Shown piece by piece: positions 41,975 through 46,036 of a DNA stretch of 46,036 bases. Each line of letters starts with the position of its first letter. Position 1 is the first letter of the stretch. Made by a program: the position numbers and the translations under genes. Origin of the DNA: Chloroflexota bacterium (lineage in GTDB: Bacteria; Chloroflexota; Dehalococcoidia; Lucifugimonadales; UBA3495); the NCBI GenBank assembly GCA_009837355.1, contig VXTR01000041.1:1-46036 (forward strand), given 5' to 3'. The notes under the pieces were generated by a model, which ran no database searches, was not told the DNA's origin, and saw nothing but the letters and a program-made list of their open reading frames with translations.

Positions 41975-42244
41975 ATGGCAACTCAAGCCGAGGGGCCGGG
42001 CCGTGGGACGGCGCTGAATATGCCGCAGGACGTGTCCGACGTTGCCGCACGGATTCAGAACGAGGGCGAGCGGATTCCCGTGGAAAAGGACGGTCGGACC
42101 GTGGCCGTGCTGGTTCCAGTCTCCGACCTGGCCGCGCTGGAAGCCCTTGAAGAACGCCTGGATCTGCTGGACGCCCTGGACGCGCTGGCCGACTACCGGG
42201 AGCACGGCGGCGCAGAATGGCAAGACTTGAAGCCTGAAGGATAA
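41975..42244 (+). CDS. Phd/YefM-like antitoxin-type protein, orphan
   Basis: An 89-aa protein. NMPQDVSDVAARIQNEGERI, then PVEKDGRTVAVLVPVSDLAALEAL, follows the Phd/YefM antitoxin pattern (N-terminal dimer and operator-binding fold, then a helical toxin-binding tail). AGGAGG lies about 11 nt before the ATG. No toxin gene is adjacent on the same strand, so it is an orphan antitoxin or a solo regulator. Confidence 0.8.
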   Translation: MATQAEGPGRGTALNMPQDVSDVAARIQNEGERIPVEKDGRTVAVLVPVSDLAALEALEERLDLLDALDALADYREHGGAEWQDLKPEG

Positions 42245-42285
42245 GGGTAGCCTCACCCGTTACGGGAAACTGCGATAAATTTCGC

Positions 42286-42537
42286 TCAGCCCCGCAGCGT
42301 CGCCATAACCTCCGCTTCGCTAACGAAGTCGTTCGGATCGTCGATGCTGACTTCCAGCATGGCCTGCAACAGCCCCGCGTCTTCTTCCTCATCGCGACCG
42401 TCGGCCGGCGCATCCGGGTTGGAGGCATCCAGCGTCTGTATATTCAGCTCCACCAGGACTCCTTCGGGGAGGTCCAGCGGCTCCAACGGCGCGAGCACCC
42501 CGTTGGTGAATCTGGCATTTACAGTCCTGGTCGCCAT
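42286..42537 (-). CDS. DUF104 (AF2212-like) antitoxin-family protein, orphan
   Basis: An 83-aa protein. The start TRTVNARFTNGVLAPLEPLDLP is the DUF104 signature (a swapped-hairpin-like beta strand pair), with VLVELNIQTL and an acidic C-terminal half. GAGGAG lies 8 nt before the ATG. Family members are usually antitoxins for a PIN-domain toxin; no PIN gene follows here. Confidence 0.85.
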   Translation of the reverse strand: MATRTVNARFTNGVLAPLEPLDLPEGVLVELNIQTLDASNPDAPADGRDEEEDAGLLQAMLEVSIDDPNDFVSEAEVMATLRG

Positions 42538-42812
42538 CGTTGTCGCTCCTCATACCGAGCATCCCTTTCCAGCCATTCTAGCATGGGCTAACTATGATGA
42601 TACGGTAGCGTCAATCGCCATTGCTGGCGACCGTTACGGCGATGACCGTGGTCACGCATGCAACGACAACCCGTTTGGCTTTCGGGCATGGTACAGGCCG
42701 CCTGTACCGGAGTGCGCTGGAGCACTTGGACGCCGTATGAATGTGCTACGCTGTAATAAGGCGACGGCCGAGCCTACACACCAATTGAATACGAAGAGCA
42801 TCGAGGACTATC

Positions 42813-43754
42813 ATGCCCATTTATCCTACATTCAAGAAGCGCAAGCAACAGGCCGAAAACGCAGGCGAGCCTGTAATTTATAGGGACGACGTTCTGCCAG
42901 ATCCGTTCAGGATTCAAGTGGCACACATTTGGCAGGATACAATCGGAAACGATGACGGTTGGAGATCCGCCAGGGTGCTCACCGCCGACAGAATATGGGA
43001 AAATATGCACCGTACCCTTGCCAGAGAGATGGGAGAGTTCAGGCTATGGGATAGCAAAATGTCAAATCGACGAGGCTGCGAGCTTTTTTTGTTGCGTCGT
43101 GCAGACGTTGACGATGTTCTCAGTCTCATCGAATTATCCTTCCGTGAAGTGGACGGAGAAATGCGAGAAAAGCAAACCCGCGCCCAGTATTCCACGGACT
43201 GGCAATCGGCGGACGATGCCATCGCCGAACTGAACCACCGTTTTCGTGAGCATGGAATTGGCTACCAATTTCAAGGGGGACAGATAATCGCCGTAAACTC
43301 GCAGTATCTGCATTCGGAGGTTGTGGAGCCGGCTATCTCGCTTTTGCACGACGCCAATTTCGGCGGTGCCTTGGAAGAGTTCATGGCCGCCCACAAGCAC
43401 TACCGCGAAGGTAATTACAGGGACACGATCATCAACGCTGGGAACGCCTTCGAGAGCACGATGAAAATCATCTGCGATAGGCGCAATTGGGTGTATAACA
43501 CGAAACCCAGTGCCTCAAAGCTAGTACGCGTGTTGTTTGACAACGATCTCTTGCCGTCCGAACTGGAAAGTCATTTCAGCGGCTTGCGCTCTGCTCTGGA
43601 AAGCGGAGTACCTACCCTGCGAAATCAACCGGGCAGAGCACATGGGCAAGGTAGCCTCTCTGTGGAGGTTCATGATTACCTGGCTGAGTACTGCCTGCAC
43701 CTGACGGCCGCCAACATCGTTTTCCTGGTGGAGGCGCACAATGCAAAGCCGTAA
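42813..43754 (+). CDS. AbiJ-like / STM4504-CBY_0614 family protein
   Basis: A 313-aa protein resembling the STM4504/CBY_0614 family, which is related to AbiJ abortive-infection proteins. The N-terminal half opens with IYPTFKKRKQQAENAGEP and VLPDPFRIQVAHIWQDTIG, typical of the family. The C-terminal half is helical with RDTIINAGNAFESTMKIICD and LRNQPGRAHGQGS, a HEPN-like layout. GAGGACTATC precedes the ATG. Lower GC than the quinone cluster. A phage-defence role (RNA or tRNA cleavage by a HEPN domain) is an inference from family, and the catalytic RxxxxH motif is at best represented by RNQPGRAH. It sits head-to-head with none; the methyltransferase gene converges on it. Confidence 0.8.
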   Translation: MPIYPTFKKRKQQAENAGEPVIYRDDVLPDPFRIQVAHIWQDTIGNDDGWRSARVLTADRIWENMHRTLAREMGEFRLWDSKMSNRRGCELFLLRRADVDDVLSLIELSFREVDGEMREKQTRAQYSTDWQSADDAIAELNHRFREHGIGYQFQGGQIIAVNSQYLHSEVVEPAISLLHDANFGGALEEFMAAHKHYREGNYRDTIINAGNAFESTMKIICDRRNWVYNTKPSASKLVRVLFDNDLLPSELESHFSGLRSALESGVPTLRNQPGRAHGQGSLSVEVHDYLAEYCLHLTAANIVFLVEAHNAKP

Positions 43755-43809
43755 GCTTATTCCTTTCGGCGGCGCGGCCACGTCTGCAACGCCCATCGTC
43801 CCCACAGCC

Positions 43810-45672
43810 TCAAATCAGGCGCGGTGCTGATGCTTCCGGCGCATCTGACGCCAATTCCGTCAACTCTGTTTGCAACCCATACTTCGCCGTATGTATCGCA
43901 ATCTGCTCCGCCGCGAACTGCGTCGCCTCGTACAGGTCAACCAATTCGTTGATGGTGTTCACGTACAGCAGGGAGTTCATCGCGTTGTGTTCTCGTAACT
44001 GTTCCAGCGTCATCTGGTTGCGCTTGATGCCGTTGCAGGTGCGATGCAGCAGCGCCAGGTTGTAGAGTTCATCATTGCCTTGCGCGCCCTGCGTCGCCTT
44101 CCGCGCCCGGATGTGGTCCACTTCCAGCAGCGTTTCGTCCAGGCTGCCGTTGGGCCGGCGTGGCTCGTAGCCGCAACCCCAGCACACCGGGCCGAACCGC
44201 CTAATCAACAACTGCTTGGCATCATCTTTGGAGATACGCCCCGACCAGCTCGACGACTGCGTACTCTGCCTTGCTCCGCGGCGCGCCTGCCGCAAGTAAT
44301 GATGCGGATCGGGGTCAACATCATCTCGTTCCGGGAGTTCGTTGGGGCCGATGGTATAGGTTTGGATAGTCTTGGCCTTCGTATCAGGTAGTGCGGCCCT
44401 GACTTTCGCCATCGCATCATAGCTGGCGTTGGTTGTGTCGGACATTTTCCAACCGTTTTGCAGGAACCGCCGCTTGAGCATCGTCCAAGCCCGATACGCC
44501 ATGTCGCAGGCAACCCACTGCCGCCCCAACCGCTCTGCGGCAACTGCTGTCGTCGCACAGCCTGCGAATATGTCCAGCACTACGTCCCCCTCATCGCTGC
44601 TGGCCTTGATAATGCGTTCGTAGAGTTCCAACGGCTTTTGCGTCGCGTAGCCGGTGCGCTCAGCAGACTGACCCGACAAGTTACGAATGTCGGTCCACAT
44701 ATCCGATGGCACTTGACCAAGGTTGCTGTCCAGATAGCGCTTGATGCTCGGCATACCCCCACTGGCGGGATGAAAAACGAATCCCGCTTCATCCAAGGCA
44801 TCCAATCGTGCCAAAGGGCTGGTAATGTCTCGGTATCCCGGAATGGCGTTGCTTTCAATCCAAGCCGCGTAATTACCAGTCATAGGAACTGCCCAGTGCC
44901 TACCGATCCGATTTGGGTCGTATTCTCGCCAGGGTTGCCCCGTTTCTCCGTATCTCAATTCTGCCGCTGTGAGGTCGCCAACTCTAAATTTCCCGCGTTC
45001 GTCCTCGTGACGATAGAAGCGTTCTACATATTCGGAATCAAGCGGCACTCTCACATCGTTGACGTTTATGCGATTTTGGCGGCTGTAAAAGAGAATCGTG
45101 TCCGACACGTTGCCGAACGTCCTGGAATCATTATGCGCGGACGTTCGCTGCCAGGTGATTTGTGCCCGGTAACTGTCCGACCCGAACACAGCGTCCATCA
45201 GCGTCCGCAGGTAGCTGTTGGCATGGCCGTCACAATGAACGTAGATGCTGCCCGTCGGTTTCAATACCCGGCGACATTCCAGCAGCCTTGCCGCCATGAA
45301 GGCGATGTAGGCCGCCTCGTTTTCAGAGGCGCACGCCTCCACGGCCTGGATCACCGCGTGCACCGACGGGTAATCATCCTCAATCCGCATCTTCCACGCC
45401 GGATGCACGTCCTCGTCCCAACTCCAGATGTCGTGAACCCGCGTCTCCCCTTGACCCTCGTTGTGCTCCACGCCGTGCGCTTGGGCCAGGGCCACTTCCT
45501 CGGCAAACTCCGCGTCGCTGATGGGAGGGCGCGGGTTGCCCGTAAAGGTTTCGTTGGCGGCAAAGGGCGGGTCAATGGCAATCAGGTCGATGCACTCGTT
45601 GTTCAGCCGGCGCAGAAACGCCAGGTTGTCCATCACCGCCAGCGTCCGGTTCGCCACGTTCAGATTGCCCAT
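43810..45672 (-). CDS. DNA methyltransferase fused to an HNH nuclease domain
   Basis: A 620-aa fusion. Residues 1-400 are an N4/N6-type DNA amino-methyltransferase of the beta arrangement: the catalytic motif DPPF comes first (D34PPF, in ECIDLIAIDPPF), and the SAM-binding FAGCATT comes at about residue 368, preceded by GYATQKPLELYERIIKAS. After a linker, residues 490-550 are an HNH nuclease: CWGCGYEP, LEVDHIRARKATQG and LALLHRTCNGIKRNQ. The methylase and nuclease in one chain suggest a self-contained restriction-modification enzyme or modification-dependent activity. ATG 45672 is chosen for its GAGGGCG Shine-Dalgarno; the frame is open to 45831. No specificity subunit is adjacent. Confidence 0.88.
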   Translation of the reverse strand: MGNLNVANRTLAVMDNLAFLRRLNNECIDLIAIDPPFAANETFTGNPRPPISDAEFAEEVALAQAHGVEHNEGQGETRVHDIWSWDEDVHPAWKMRIEDDYPSVHAVIQAVEACASENEAAYIAFMAARLLECRRVLKPTGSIYVHCDGHANSYLRTLMDAVFGSDSYRAQITWQRTSAHNDSRTFGNVSDTILFYSRQNRINVNDVRVPLDSEYVERFYRHEDERGKFRVGDLTAAELRYGETGQPWREYDPNRIGRHWAVPMTGNYAAWIESNAIPGYRDITSPLARLDALDEAGFVFHPASGGMPSIKRYLDSNLGQVPSDMWTDIRNLSGQSAERTGYATQKPLELYERIIKASSDEGDVVLDIFAGCATTAVAAERLGRQWVACDMAYRAWTMLKRRFLQNGWKMSDTTNASYDAMAKVRAALPDTKAKTIQTYTIGPNELPERDDVDPDPHHYLRQARRGARQSTQSSSWSGRISKDDAKQLLIRRFGPVCWGCGYEPRRPNGSLDETLLEVDHIRARKATQGAQGNDELYNLALLHRTCNGIKRNQMTLEQLREHNAMNSLLYVNTINELVDLYEATQFAAEQIAIHTAKYGLQTELTELASDAPEASAPRLI

Positions 45673-45909
45673 GATTTCGCCCTCGGATTCCATCCGGTTC
45701 GCAGATAAAGCCATCTTATCACGCTGGCACCGAGTTCCCCGAATAGGAGCTGTCACTAAAAATCCGACAATCCCGCTGACATCCACCGCTTGACATCTAG
45801 GCAAACATTTGTTCATAATGGCCCTGTGCACATCAAATCAACCAACCCAGCCTGCCAACGAGGTCAACATCACTGCGGTCGTCAACGGCCACCAAACAGT
45901 CAGCTAATC

Positions 45910-46036
45910 CTAAAATCGCACGACGGAGCGGTCACTGCTGCCATCCCGGCTAATTGCGCAAGCTACCTGCCCGGGAGAAACACCAGACGTGACACCGGAG
46001 CGGCCACTGCTGCCATCCCGGCTAATTGCAGCCCGG
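45910..46036 (-). repeat. 72-bp-period direct repeat at the window edge, possibly a coding tail
   Basis: A 34-bp unit at 45924-45957 recurs at 45996-46029 with one difference (T/C), separated by 38 bp. In one minus-strand frame, both units read AISRDGSS(G/D)RS and the frame stays open to the right edge, ending at TAG 45910-45912. It could be the C-terminus of a repeat protein entering from outside the window, or noncoding repeats; one plus-strand frame is also open. Confidence 0.5.

Noticed and set aside
45924-46029. CRISPR array
   Set aside because: Only two units, with a mismatch, and the 72-bp period keeps a protein frame open; no cas genes are in the window.

Overview
The window looks like a chromosomal piece of an uncultured, high-GC Chloroflexota bacterium, probably of the SAR202/Dehalococcoidia side of the phylum. 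Three things point there: a lipoprotein with a long Thr/Pro (TPTPT-type) linker, as is common in this phylum; a catabolic style rich in flavin/F420 enzymes, dienelactone hydrolases, TPP enzymes and MFS carriers; and menaquinone-type genes with no ubiquinone signature. The phylum is an inference; no rRNA or marker tree is available here.

Layout. 1-5.0 kb: a TPP enzyme, a tRNA-Gly(CCC), an NAD-dependent formate dehydrogenase, an amidohydrolase and an alpha/beta hydrolase. 5.0-8.8 kb: a visibly lower-GC two-gene cassette, an acidic Trp-rich unknown protein followed by a RapA/SNF2-type helicase. 8.8-13.8 kb: a retropepsin-like protease, a second and atypical TPP enzyme, a small membrane protein, and a tightly overlapping operon of two DUF1538 membrane proteins, a P-II-like protein and a CBS protein. 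13.9-16.0 kb: an unknown 395-aa protein and a COG3440-type HNH endonuclease. 16.4-25.1 kb: an LLM-class oxidoreductase, two MFS carriers, hisH-hisA with a PduO-type cobalamin adenosyltransferase, a DUF2283 pair, cofE and DNA polymerase IV. 25.1-31.5 kb: a co-directional run of a class III aminotransferase, two dienelactone hydrolases flanking a metallo-beta-lactamase protein, a jelly-roll protein, a thioredoxin/NHL protein and a small unknown protein. 31.5-35.4 kb: prfA-prmC and a frameshifted metallopeptidase lipoprotein. 35.4-41.9 kb: a small protease pair, then menG, a RibD-like reductase, ubiX, ubiA and ubiD, probably serving menaquinone synthesis, and a Ddn-like F420 enzyme. 41.9-46.0 kb: orphan antitoxin-like genes, an AbiJ-like protein and a DNA methyltransferase-HNH fusion, ending in a 72-bp-period repeat cut by the window edge.

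The strongest discovery is at 29512-31035. The thioredoxin/NHL gene has an in-frame TGA exactly where the family has the first Cys of its redox CxxC motif. A perfect 7-bp hairpin with an AGUU loop sits 25 nt after it. This is best read as a selenoprotein with a U-x-x-C active site; a simple ORF call loses the first 50 residues, including the whole active site. Other points of interest are the helicase cassette, the DUF1538/P-II/CBS operon, the methyltransferase-HNH fusion, and the single-base frameshift in the lipoprotein.
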